Positions 52,517-61,028 of a stretch of 64,000 nt of DNA are shown here, one piece after another. The stretch's first letter is position 1; each line of letters opens with the position of its first letter. The DNA is taken from the NCBI RefSeq assembly GCF_014302995.1, contig NZ_CP060295.1:3215501-3279500 (forward strand). Direction: 5' to 3'. Position numbers and translations under genes: made by a program. The stretch is from Variovorax sp. PAMC26660. GTDB taxonomy: Bacteria > Pseudomonadota > Gammaproteobacteria > Burkholderiales > Burkholderiaceae_C. Below the pieces are notes generated by a model. It ran no database searches. It was not told where the DNA came from and saw only the letters and a program-made list of their open reading frames with translations.

Positions 52517-52906
52517 ATGCGCACGCCCCATCAGATCGTTGCCGATCACTACGCCGCCTCCGACCGCCAGGACCTCGAAGCCATGTTCGCCGACGTGGCC
52601 GACGACGTGCAGTGGACCGAGATGGCCGGCTTTCCCTGCGCCGGCACGCACGTCGGGCCGGCCCAGGTGATCGAGAAAGTCTTCAAGGCGCTGGGCGCCG
52701 AGTGGGAGGGCTACCGCTTCGTGCTCGAACGGCTGGTCGACGGCGGCGACACCGTGGTCGGCATCGGCGACTACCACGGCCGCCACCGCGCCACCGGCAA
52801 GACCATGCACGCCCGCGTGGCACATGTGTGGCAGGTGCAGGGCGGCAAGGTGCGGCGCTTCGAGCAGTTCACCGACACGCTGCTCGTGGCGCGGGCCATG
52901 TCCTGA
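52517..52906 (+). CDS. SnoaL/NTF2-like small protein
   Basis: A 129-residue cone-fold protein. TPHQIVADHYAASDRQDLEAMFADVADDVQWTEMAGFPCAGTHVGP and the HARVAHVWQVQGGKVRRFEQFTDT end are typical of ketosteroid-isomerase-like SnoaL domains. AGGAG stands about 9 bases before the ATG at 52517. Members often catalyse isomerisation or cyclisation, or simply bind ligand; the role here is unknown. Confidence 0.85.
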   Translation: MRTPHQIVADHYAASDRQDLEAMFADVADDVQWTEMAGFPCAGTHVGPAQVIEKVFKALGAEWEGYRFVLERLVDGGDTVVGIGDYHGRHRATGKTMHARVAHVWQVQGGKVRRFEQFTDTLLVARAMS

Positions 52907-52960
52907 GTTGCGCCTCTTCCTTTCATTGACCCATTCAACGCATCGCCCCGGAGCCAACCC

Positions 52961-54463
52961 ATGAATCTGCGAGACCTGTCGCTCGAGCACCTCGGCCTGG
53001 TGGGCCTGCTGGCGCAGCGCCGGCGCGGCAACCACATCGACGGCCGCGAGGTGGCGCCCGCCAACGGCACCTACCTGCCGGTGGTCGATCCGGCCACAGA
53101 GATGACGGTGGCCGAAGCCCCCGACAGCGACGCGGCCGACGTGAACGCCGCCGTTGCGAGCGCGCGCCGCACCTTCGAGAGTGCCGCATGGAAGACGCTG
53201 CGCCCGGCCGACCGCGAGCGCATGCTCTACACGCTGTCGACGCTCATCGAGTCGCACGCCGATGAACTCAGCGCGCTCGAAACCCTGCAAAGCGGCAAGC
53301 TGCGCGGCATCGCGCGCATGGTCGACGTGGGGGGCGGCGCCGAGTTCGTGCGCTACATGGCGGGCTGGGCCACCAAGCTCGAAGGGCAGACGCTCGACAA
53401 CTCCATCGGTATTCCCGGCCCGCAATGGGTGACTTACACGCGGCGCGAACCCGTCGGCGTGGTCGCGGCCATCGTGCCGTGGAACTTCCCGCTCGCCATC
53501 GCGCTGTGGAAGGTGGCGCCCGCGCTTGCGGCCGGTTGCACGGTGGTGCTCAAACCCTCGGAAGAAACGCCGCTCACCGCGCTGCGGCTGGCCGAACTGG
53601 CCATCGAGGCGGGCTTTCCGCCCGGCGCGCTCAACGTGGTGTGCGGACGCGGCGCCACCGCCGGTGCCGCGCTCGCCGCGCATCCGGACATCCGCAAGAT
53701 CAGCTTCACCGGCTCGACCGCCGTGGGCCAGCGCATCGGCCACGCGGCGGTCGACAACATGGCGCGCTTCACGCTGGAGCTGGGCGGCAAGTCACCGCTC
53801 ATCGTGCTGGACGACGCCGACCCGGCGGCGGCGGCGCAGGGCGCGGCCAACGGCATCTTCTTTCACCAGGGGCAGGTGTGCACGGCGGGCTCGCGCGTGT
53901 ACGTGCAGCGGGGCATCTTCGACGAGGTGGTGCGCCAACTGGCACACGCGGCCGAGAGCCTGCACATCGGCTCGGGCTTCGATCCGCAGGCGCAGTTCGG
54001 GCCACTCGTGTCCAAGCGCCATGTGGCGCGCGTGATGGCCCACATCGACGGCGCGGTGGCCGAGGGCGCCACGCTGGTCACCGGCGGCAGCCGCGCCTTC
54101 GACGGCGGCTGCTTCGTGCGGCCGACCGTGTTCGTCGACACGCAGCCTTCGATGCGCATCGTGCGCGAGGAAGTGTTCGGCCCGGTCGCGACGGTCGTGC
54201 CCTTCGACGACATCGAGGACGCGATCCGCCTGGCCAACGACAGCGCCTACGGCCTGGCCGCCAGCGTGTGGTCGAACAACCTCTCGGCCGTGCACCGCAT
54301 CGTGCCGCGCCTGCAGGCGGGCGTGGTCTGGGTCAACGCGCACAACGTGCTCGACAACGCGCTGCCGCTGGGCGGCGTGAAGCAGTCGGGCTACGGGCGC
54401 GACCTGGGGCGCGCCGCGGTCGAGAGCTTCACCGAGCTCAAGAGCGTGTGCATGGCGGTGTAG
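52961..54463 (+). CDS. NAD-dependent aldehyde dehydrogenase
   Basis: A 500-residue enzyme. Cofactor site FTGSTAVGQRIG, general base Glu273 in LELGGKSP, and nucleophile Cys307 in FFHQGQVCTAGSR are intact. The sequence is in the phenylacetaldehyde/betaine-aldehyde group (AGWATKLEGQTL, NAHNVLDNALPLGGVKQSGYGRDLG). With the GMC enzyme it would take an alcohol through an aldehyde to an acid. The AraC-type regulator at 61940-62920, of the FeaR kind, regulates such an enzyme in other bacteria, but a link here is only suggested. Confidence 0.93.
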   Translation: MNLRDLSLEHLGLVGLLAQRRRGNHIDGREVAPANGTYLPVVDPATEMTVAEAPDSDAADVNAAVASARRTFESAAWKTLRPADRERMLYTLSTLIESHADELSALETLQSGKLRGIARMVDVGGGAEFVRYMAGWATKLEGQTLDNSIGIPGPQWVTYTRREPVGVVAAIVPWNFPLAIALWKVAPALAAGCTVVLKPSEETPLTALRLAELAIEAGFPPGALNVVCGRGATAGAALAAHPDIRKISFTGSTAVGQRIGHAAVDNMARFTLELGGKSPLIVLDDADPAAAAQGAANGIFFHQGQVCTAGSRVYVQRGIFDEVVRQLAHAAESLHIGSGFDPQAQFGPLVSKRHVARVMAHIDGAVAEGATLVTGGSRAFDGGCFVRPTVFVDTQPSMRIVREEVFGPVATVVPFDDIEDAIRLANDSAYGLAASVWSNNLSAVHRIVPRLQAGVVWVNAHNVLDNALPLGGVKQSGYGRDLGRAAVESFTELKSVCMAV

Positions 54464-54510
54464 GCACGCCCTCGCCGCACCGGTTCCGATCAAACAAAGG
54501 AGACATCATC

Positions 54511-55776
54511 ATGCTGAGAACAAAGAAGATCGCGCTGTCGGCCGTCGTTGGCGCCATGGGCCTGGCGGGCTTCAGCGGCGCATGGGCGCAGTCCGGGCCC
54601 GACTGCGGCCTCAACACCGGCAAACCCGCGACGGGCGAGCCCATTCCCATCGGTGCCGTGGTGGGCAAGACCGGCCCCGACGATTTCAGCGCCTCGGGCC
54701 AGGCGGCCGCCGCGTACTTCAAGTGCGTCAATGCCAACGGCGGCATCAACGGCCGCCCTGTTGACTACATCGTGGTCGACGATCAGTGGAACCCCGAGAC
54801 CGCCGCGCAGGTCGCGTCCAAGCTCGTGAAAGACCGCAAGGTGGTCGCGCTCGCGGGCAGCACCAGCTTCGTGGAGTGCGGCGCCAACGCCAAGATGTAT
54901 GCCGACGAAGGCGTGATGGTCATTGCCGGCACCGGCGTGCCGCGTGAATGCTTCAACGCGCGCAACTACGTGCCGGTGAATGCGGGGCCGCGCGTGTCGG
55001 CCACCATCGCCGCCATGTACGCCGCACAGAAGTACAAGGCCAAAAAGATGGTCTGCATCATTCCGAACATCCCCAGCCTGGGCAACTGGGCCTGCGAAGG
55101 GCCGAAGGAATGGGGCAAGAAAAACGGCGTGGAAGTCGAGACCATTGCCATCGACCCCGGCTCGGCCGATGCCACCTCGACCATGCTGCAGGCCGCCGCG
55201 AAGAAGCCCGACACCATCATCATGAACGTGCCCAAGGGCATCCTGGTGCCGATGCTGGCCGCGGCCGAGCAGCAGAACCTGGGCAAGAAGATCCACTTCG
55301 TCTCGGCCGCGCCGGCCTACAACACCGACGTGCCCAAGGCCATCGGCCCCTACTGGAAGGGCAACTTCGACGTCAACCTCGAATTCAACCCGCTCGAATC
55401 GGCCGGCCCCGACAACAAGAACTGGCTCGCGGTGATGGACAGGTACGGCGCCAAGAGCGATCCGCGCGACACCTTCTCGCAAGGCGGCTACGTGGCCGCG
55501 CGCATCGTGACGCAGGCGCTCCTGAAGATGGATCCGAAGAAGATCGACCGCGCAGGCGTGACCGATGCCTTGCGCAAGGTCAGCGACTTCAAGAGCGACA
55601 TCCTGTGCAAGCCCTTCTACGTGGGCAACGGCAACCGCCACAACGCCAATAACAGCGGCCCGGTCGCCAGCCCCGAAGGCAACGGCTGGCGCTTCGCGCC
55701 CGGTGGCTGCCTGACGGCGGAAGACCCGGAGCTGGTCGACATCCGCGCGGACGAGCTGAAGATGGGCCTGAAGTAA
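54511..55776 (+). CDS. branched-chain-type ABC transporter substrate-binding protein
   Basis: A 421-residue periplasmic protein; signal peptide 1-26 (cleavage after AWA). PIGAVVGKTGPDDFSASGQAAAAYFKCVNANGGINGRPVDYIVVDD is the peripla_BP_6 fold. It carries an unusual number of Cys (DCG, VECGA, RECF, ACEG, LCKPF, GGCL), so disulfides are likely. AAAGGAG lies before the ATG. Substrate unknown. Confidence 0.93.
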   Translation: MLRTKKIALSAVVGAMGLAGFSGAWAQSGPDCGLNTGKPATGEPIPIGAVVGKTGPDDFSASGQAAAAYFKCVNANGGINGRPVDYIVVDDQWNPETAAQVASKLVKDRKVVALAGSTSFVECGANAKMYADEGVMVIAGTGVPRECFNARNYVPVNAGPRVSATIAAMYAAQKYKAKKMVCIIPNIPSLGNWACEGPKEWGKKNGVEVETIAIDPGSADATSTMLQAAAKKPDTIIMNVPKGILVPMLAAAEQQNLGKKIHFVSAAPAYNTDVPKAIGPYWKGNFDVNLEFNPLESAGPDNKNWLAVMDRYGAKSDPRDTFSQGGYVAARIVTQALLKMDPKKIDRAGVTDALRKVSDFKSDILCKPFYVGNGNRHNANNSGPVASPEGNGWRFAPGGCLTAEDPELVDIRADELKMGLK

Positions 55777-55788
55777 GCGCGCCGGGCC

Positions 55789-56658
55789 ATGGAGGACTAC
55801 CTGCCTTTCGTCATCTCGGGTCTGGGCCTGGGCGCCGTGTACGCGCTCTCGGGTGTGGGGCTGGTGGTGCTCTATCGTTCGTCGGGCGTGCTGAACTTCG
55901 CCTTCGGTGCCATCGGCGCCATCGGTGCGTACGTGGCCTGGTCGATGCTCGAAGCGGACTGGCCGCAGGGGCTGGCGTGGTGCGCGGCCATCGTCACGTC
56001 GATGCTGCTGTCGCTGGCCTACGGCCGGTTGCTGGCGCCGAGGCTGTCGCACCGCGACCCGACCATCCGCAGCATCGCCACGCTGGGCTTCGCGCTGGTG
56101 GTGGTGGGTTTTACCGAGTGGTACTGGGGCGAGCAGCCGCGCCGGCTGGTGCTGCCCACCGACTCGGGCGCCATCGACTTCGTGCTGGGCGAAGTCGAGG
56201 TGCGGCTCACCCACACACGCGCCGTGGGGCTTGCGCTCGCGGTGCTGATGATGGGCGGCGTCGGCCTGCTGCTGTCGAAGACGCGCGTGGGCCTGAAGAT
56301 GCGCGCGCTGGCGAATGACCGCGACCTGAGCGCGCTGCTGGGCATCCGCGTGCTCGGCGTGGACACCGTGGCGTGGGTGCTCAGCGGTGCCTTCGCCGGC
56401 GTGTGCGGGCTGCTGCTCGCCAACATCGTGCGGCTGCAGGCCACGCTGCTGACCTTCCTGGTGATTCCGGCCTTTGCCGCCGCGATCATCGGCCGCCTGC
56501 ATTCGCTGCCTGCCACGGTGGCGGGCGGCATCGCCATCGGTGTGCTGGAGGCGCTGGCGATCACGGTGCCGGGCTTCGCGGCCTTTCGCACGGCCACGCC
56601 GTTCCTGATCGCGTTGGCGATGATCGTTTTCTTTCGCACGGGCACGCGGCAGGCATGA
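55789..56658 (+). CDS. LivH-like ABC transporter permease
   Basis: A 289-residue inner-membrane permease with about eight helices. GLGLGAVYALSGVGLVVLYRSSGVLNFAFGAIG and the FAALAN-type cytoplasmic loop MRALANDRDLSALLGI are LivH features. It follows the binding protein by 12 bp and overlaps the LivM-like gene by 4 bp. Confidence 0.92.
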   Translation: MEDYLPFVISGLGLGAVYALSGVGLVVLYRSSGVLNFAFGAIGAIGAYVAWSMLEADWPQGLAWCAAIVTSMLLSLAYGRLLAPRLSHRDPTIRSIATLGFALVVVGFTEWYWGEQPRRLVLPTDSGAIDFVLGEVEVRLTHTRAVGLALAVLMMGGVGLLLSKTRVGLKMRALANDRDLSALLGIRVLGVDTVAWVLSGAFAGVCGLLLANIVRLQATLLTFLVIPAFAAAIIGRLHSLPATVAGGIAIGVLEALAITVPGFAAFRTATPFLIALAMIVFFRTGTRQA

Positions 56659-57731
56659 GCGCTTCGATCTTCACTGGCGCGCCGCCGGCTCCCGACGACA
56701 TCGCGCAATTGCCGGCCTCGCTGGCCGAGGCGACGCGACGCGCCCGCATTTCATTGGCTGTGATGGTGGGCTGCGTGCTGCTCATCGCCTTGATCGTGCC
56801 GTGGCTGGCCAATGCGTACTGGATCAAGACGCTCACTTCCTCGCTCGCACTGTCGATTGCAGCGGCCGGCGTGGCGCTGCTCTACGGGCAACTGGGTCTG
56901 GTGTCGCTGTGCCAGTACGCGCTGCTCGGCGCGGGCGGCTGGATCGCATTGCGCGCGGGCCACGGGCTGGGCTGGCCCTTCGAGCTGTCGGTGCTCGCGG
57001 GTGGGTTGCTGTCGTGCGTGGTGGGCATGCTCGCGGGCCTGCCTGCGCTGCGGCTCAAGGGGCTGTACCTCGCGCTGGTCACGATGATGATGGCGGGCGG
57101 CTTCCAGGTCGTCATCAACGTCATGGGCTTTCCCGATGGCGGCGCGGGCTGGCTGGGCCGCGTGTTCGGCAGCGAGCGGCTGATGATGCCGCGCCCCGCG
57201 CTGGCGCTGTCCGACGCGGCGTACTTCCGCTACGTGGCGGTGTGGCTCGCGGCGGTGCTGGCGCTGATCGAGCTGCACCGGCGCACGCGCGCGGGCCGCT
57301 CGTGGGCATTGATCCGGCGCGGCGAGGCGGCCGCGGTGGCCGCCGGCGTGAACATCCTGCGCTACCAGACCTGGGCCTTCGGGCTGGCCGGCTTCTGCGC
57401 CGGCGTGGCGGGCGCGCTGCTCGCGGGCGGTGTGGGCCAGCTCGACGGGCGTGCCTTCACTGCCGGCGATTCAGTGATGCTGTTTGCGCTCACCGTGGTG
57501 GGCGGCGTGTACCACTGGGCCGGCGCGCTGATCGCGGGGTTGTTGCTGCGCGCGGTGCCAGCGTTGTTGACCGACTTCGGCGTGAACGGCTACCTGGCGA
57601 TGATCTTCTTCGGCGTGGCGCTGCTGCATGCGCTCATCACCGCGCCGAGCGGCATCGCCGGGCAACTGGTGGGTGCGTTCGATGCGGTGCGCAAGTGTTT
57701 CGTGCGTGGCGGCAAGGAGGCCGCCCCATGA
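56655..57731 (+). CDS. LivM-like ABC transporter permease
   Basis: A 358-residue second permease, about ten helices. GQLGLVSLCQYALLGAGGW and LAGLPALRLKGLYLALVTMMM are LivM marks, and the coupling loop SWALIRRGEAAAVAAGVN is present. Starts inside the stop of the preceding permease and overlaps the ATPase gene by 4 bp. Confidence 0.92.
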   Translation: MSASIFTGAPPAPDDIAQLPASLAEATRRARISLAVMVGCVLLIALIVPWLANAYWIKTLTSSLALSIAAAGVALLYGQLGLVSLCQYALLGAGGWIALRAGHGLGWPFELSVLAGGLLSCVVGMLAGLPALRLKGLYLALVTMMMAGGFQVVINVMGFPDGGAGWLGRVFGSERLMMPRPALALSDAAYFRYVAVWLAAVLALIELHRRTRAGRSWALIRRGEAAAVAAGVNILRYQTWAFGLAGFCAGVAGALLAGGVGQLDGRAFTAGDSVMLFALTVVGGVYHWAGALIAGLLLRAVPALLTDFGVNGYLAMIFFGVALLHALITAPSGIAGQLVGAFDAVRKCFVRGGKEAAP

Positions 57732-58435
57732 TCCGCGTGAGCGATCTCACCGTCGCCTTCGGCGGCGTCAAGGCCATCGACGGGCTCAGCGCCGAACTCG
57801 ATGCGCCGGTGTGCGGCCTCATCGGGCCGAACGGCGCGGGCAAGACCACGCTGGTCAATGTGTTGAGTGGCCTCGTGCTGCCGCGCACCGGCACTGTTGC
57901 GGTGGACGGCACCGACCTGCTGGGCCTGAAGCCCATCGAGCGCGTGCGCTTCGGCCTGCGCCGTTCGTTCCAGACCGAGCAGGTGGTGGAAGACCTCAGC
58001 GTGTGGGACAACGTGCGCGCGCTGCTCGACCACGTGCCGCATGCGCGCGGCGAAGCGGTAGCGCAGGTGGCGCGTGCGCTGTCGCACACCGGCCTGCTCG
58101 ACGTGGCGACCGTGCTGGGCCATCGCCTGAACCTGTTCCAGCGCCGCATGCTCGAAATTGCGAAGTCGCTGGTCGGCGCGCCGCGGTTGCTGCTGCTCGA
58201 CGAACCCGGCGCGGGCCTGACCGAGCAGGAGGCTGGCGCGCTGCGCCGCGTGATCGGTTCGGTGCATGCCTTCTGCGGCGCGCAGGTGCTGCTGATCGAC
58301 CACGACGTCGACCTCATCGCCGCCACCTGCACGCAGACGCTGGTGCTCGACTTCGGCCGACGCCTCGCGCTCGGCCCGACGCGCGCGGTGCTCGACGACC
58401 CGGCTGTGCGCAAGGCCTATCTGGGAACGGAATGA
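57728..58435 (+). CDS. LivG-like ABC transporter ATPase
   Basis: A 235-residue nucleotide-binding subunit. Walker A GPNGAGKTTLVN, Q-loop in RRSFQTEQ, Walker B LLLLDEPGAGL and H-loop LLIDHDVDLI are intact. The ABC signature reads LNLFQRRMLEIA rather than L-x-x-G-Q, so the usual Gly is Phe. The pair with the LivF-like ATPase would still form one standard site. Confidence 0.92.
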   Translation: MIRVSDLTVAFGGVKAIDGLSAELDAPVCGLIGPNGAGKTTLVNVLSGLVLPRTGTVAVDGTDLLGLKPIERVRFGLRRSFQTEQVVEDLSVWDNVRALLDHVPHARGEAVAQVARALSHTGLLDVATVLGHRLNLFQRRMLEIAKSLVGAPRLLLLDEPGAGLTEQEAGALRRVIGSVHAFCGAQVLLIDHDVDLIAATCTQTLVLDFGRRLALGPTRAVLDDPAVRKAYLGTE

Positions 58436-58454
58436 ACGACGGAGCCTTCACACC

Positions 58455-59162
58455 ATGCTGAGCGTGAACGACCTGTGCCTGCAACGCGGCGGCAAGGCGG
58501 TGCTGCATGGCATCGACCTGCAGGTGCCGCCCGGCGAAGTGACCGCGCTGCTCGGCGCCAACGGCGCGGGCAAATCGAGCACCGTGATGGCCATCGGTGG
58601 CGTGCTGCCGATCATTGGCGGGCGCATCGAGGTCGAAGGCCATGCGTTGCACGGCCAGCGGCCCGAGCGCGTGCGCGCACTCGGCGTGGCGGTGGTGCCG
58701 GAAGGGCACCGCGTGCTCGGCGATCTTTCGGTGCTCGACAACCTGCGTGCTGCCGCCACGGCGCTTCCCGCGTCGCGCGTGGCGGATGCCGTCGAGCAGA
58801 TGCTCGCGGTGTTCCCCGAACTGCGCGTGAAGCTCGCGCTGCCCGCGCGTTCGCTATCAGGTGGGCAAAAGCAGATGGTCTGCCTCGCGCAGGCGCTGAT
58901 CGGCAAGCCGCGCTACCTGGCGATCGACGAACTCTCGCTGGGGCTCGCACCCACCGTGGTCAAGCGGCTGGTGGACGTGGTGCAGCAGGTCGCGCGCGAA
59001 GGCGTGGGCGTGCTGCTGATCGAACAGTTCACCACGGTGGCGCTGGCCGTGTCGAGTCGCGCCTATGTGCTGGAGCGCGGGCGCATGGCCTTCGCGGGTT
59101 CGTCGGAAGAACTGCGAAGCCGGCCGGAGATACTGCACAGCAGCTATCTCGCGGCGGCCTGA
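58455..59162 (+). CDS. LivF-like ABC transporter ATPase
   Basis: A 235-residue nucleotide-binding subunit. Walker A GANGAGKSST, signature LSGGQKQMVCLAQAL and Walker B YLAIDELSLGLAP are present, with Q-loop VVPEGHRVLGDL of LivF. In Walker B the residue after Asp-Glu is Leu rather than the more usual Pro. It is the last gene of the transporter operon. Confidence 0.93.
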   Translation: MLSVNDLCLQRGGKAVLHGIDLQVPPGEVTALLGANGAGKSSTVMAIGGVLPIIGGRIEVEGHALHGQRPERVRALGVAVVPEGHRVLGDLSVLDNLRAAATALPASRVADAVEQMLAVFPELRVKLALPARSLSGGQKQMVCLAQALIGKPRYLAIDELSLGLAPTVVKRLVDVVQQVAREGVGVLLIEQFTTVALAVSSRAYVLERGRMAFAGSSEELRSRPEILHSSYLAAA

Positions 59163-59182
59163 AGAACGCCTGCTGGCGCGGC

Positions 59183-59485
59183 TTACTTCGGTGTGGCACC
59201 GGGCGTGGGCACGGTGTGGGGCTTGGCTTCGCGCGCATCGGCGCGGGCTTCGCCGGCCTTCTCCGTCTTGCTGGGCGTCGACACGGCCGAGCCTTCACCG
59301 CGCGCGGTGCTGCCGTCCTTGATGCGCACGGCGCCGGGTTGCTTGTTGTTCTTCTTGGCTTCGGCGGCGGCCTGCGGCTTGCTGTCGAAGTCGGCCTCGG
59401 CTTCCGCGCTGTGGCTGTGCGGTTGCTGCGCGAAGGCGGTGGAGAAGAAGGCGAGGGTGCCCAGGGCGAGCAGGGTGCGTTTCAC
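59183..59485 (-). CDS. small exported low-complexity protein
   Basis: A 100-residue protein; start GTG with AGGA 7 bases before it. Signal peptide KRTLLALGTLAFFSTAFAQ, then a hydrophilic Ala/Lys/Glu-rich tail without recognisable domain. It is convergent with the ATPase gene. The long ATG start at 59551 lacks a signal sequence at its N-terminus and is less likely. Function unknown. Confidence 0.6.
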   Translation of the reverse strand: MKRTLLALGTLAFFSTAFAQQPHSHSAEAEADFDSKPQAAAEAKKNNKQPGAVRIKDGSTARGEGSAVSTPSKTEKAGEARADAREAKPHTVPTPGATPK

Positions 59486-59614
59486 GAAGAGGTCCTTTCT
59501 GTGTTGGAGATGGCTGCGTGATGTGGCCGTTTCCTCAACGAAACACATCACGCCCCCACTCTAGAAAGGCCAACCGCTCGCCGACCGACACGGCGATTAC
59601 GGTTTTGTCATGCA

Positions 59615-60955
59615 TCAACCGTGGAGCACGGCAGAAAACAGGATGCAGGCATCGCCGGCGATGGAGACCGCCGTTGGCTCGCCGTCCACCACGCCGACTT
59701 CGACGTGCACGATGCCGTCCCGGCGCAACGCGCGCCCCTGGCGACCCTGGAAGCGCAAGGCACGACCATCGTGAGGCATGAGCTTGTGGCGCACCAGATA
59801 GGCACCGAGCGGCCCGTTGGCGTTGCCCGTCACCGGGTCTTCCATGATGCCGATGGCCGGCGCGAACATCCGTCCGTCGGTGACCGCCTCTCCCTCGGCC
59901 GGTTGTTGAAATACGAAGTAGCCGTTGCAACCGATCTCCTTGCTCAGCCGGGAGAGTGCGGGCATGTCCGGGCGCAGTCCGTCGAGATCGACCTGCGGCA
60001 TCAGAGGAACGATGACCTTGCTGTGTCCGGTCGAGACGACCTGCACCGGCAGCTCGCCCGGAACGTCGTTCTGCGCGAGCCCGAGCGCTGTCACGATGCG
60101 CTCGCGCAATGCACCTTCGAGCGGCGCTTCAAACACCGGGGCGCCCTGGTGCATGACGATCCGATGCCCGCCTGTGGCGCTTCGGGAGATGCCCACTGTC
60201 TGGATGCCGGCCCCGGTCTTCTGCCGCAGCGTCACCTCGTCGAGCTGCAAGGCCGTGGCACGCGCGAAGTGCGCGGCAATGGTGGCGTGGCCGCACAGCG
60301 GGACCTCGGTGGTCGGCGTGAAGTAGCGGATTCGCAGGTCGTGGTCGGCCGCGTCGGCACGCCACACGAAGGCTGTTTCGGAATGCTTGAGTTCGCGCGC
60401 CAGATCCTGCATTGCTTCATCGGACATGCCATCGGCATTCAGGACGACGCCCGCAGGATTGCCGCGAAACGGCGTGCGAGTGAATGCATCGACATGGAAG
60501 AGTGTTCGTTGGGTCATCGTCGTTTCAGCGGGTGGGACGGACTGCGCCGTGAGTGCGGCCACCATGGATGCCTGCACCGCGTAGCCCTTGCGGATGTTGG
60601 CAACGCCGAGCACCGTGCGTGCGGGGCGATGCGCGCCGAAGAAAGCGGCGCACATGCGGTCCGCCTCTTCCCAGTGGTTCAGGTCGGTGAGGTACAGCGT
60701 CAGTGAAAGCACCCGGGCCCGGCCACTGCCTGCAGCCTCGAGAACCGCATCGCAGTTGGCGAGCAACTGCTGCATCTGGTGGGCGAAAGCACTGTGCGCA
60801 CCGACACGCTCGGGTGAGCGCGGATCGACCGGCAGTTGGCCTGCGACATGCAGCACGCCCTGGTGCAGGATGCCCTGCGCATAGTGTCCCAGTGGGGCCG
60901 GTGCCGTCGAAGGGGTGACGGCCGTGATGGCCTCCTCGCATGCTTGCTTTGTCAT
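59615..60955 (-). CDS. RidA-PhzF fusion protein
   Basis: One open frame of 446 residues covers two families. Residues 1-137 are a RidA/YjgF-type domain (GHYAQGILHQGVLHVAGQLPVDP; IRKGYAVQASMVAAL). Residues 148-446 are a PhzF-type isomerase/epimerase: RTPFRGNPAGVVLNA, catalytic Glu193 in HSETAFVWR, CGHATIAAHFA and DPVTGNANGPLGAYL. An internal ATG (60517) could start PhzF alone, but there is no good ribosome binding site and no stop between the domains. In the RidA part, the position of the catalytic Arg (VAR in active RidA) is Asn120. Divergent from a LysR gene. Confidence 0.85.
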   Translation of the reverse strand: MTKQACEEAITAVTPSTAPAPLGHYAQGILHQGVLHVAGQLPVDPRSPERVGAHSAFAHQMQQLLANCDAVLEAAGSGRARVLSLTLYLTDLNHWEEADRMCAAFFGAHRPARTVLGVANIRKGYAVQASMVAALTAQSVPPAETTMTQRTLFHVDAFTRTPFRGNPAGVVLNADGMSDEAMQDLARELKHSETAFVWRADAADHDLRIRYFTPTTEVPLCGHATIAAHFARATALQLDEVTLRQKTGAGIQTVGISRSATGGHRIVMHQGAPVFEAPLEGALRERIVTALGLAQNDVPGELPVQVVSTGHSKVIVPLMPQVDLDGLRPDMPALSRLSKEIGCNGYFVFQQPAEGEAVTDGRMFAPAIGIMEDPVTGNANGPLGAYLVRHKLMPHDGRALRFQGRQGRALRRDGIVHVEVGVVDGEPTAVSIAGDACILFSAVLHG

Positions 60956-61028
60956 GGCACAGAGCTTGACGGTGCCGTCGCTTCAATGATCGGCATGAAA
61001 GAAATACACTCGTTCCTTGGAGGAATGA

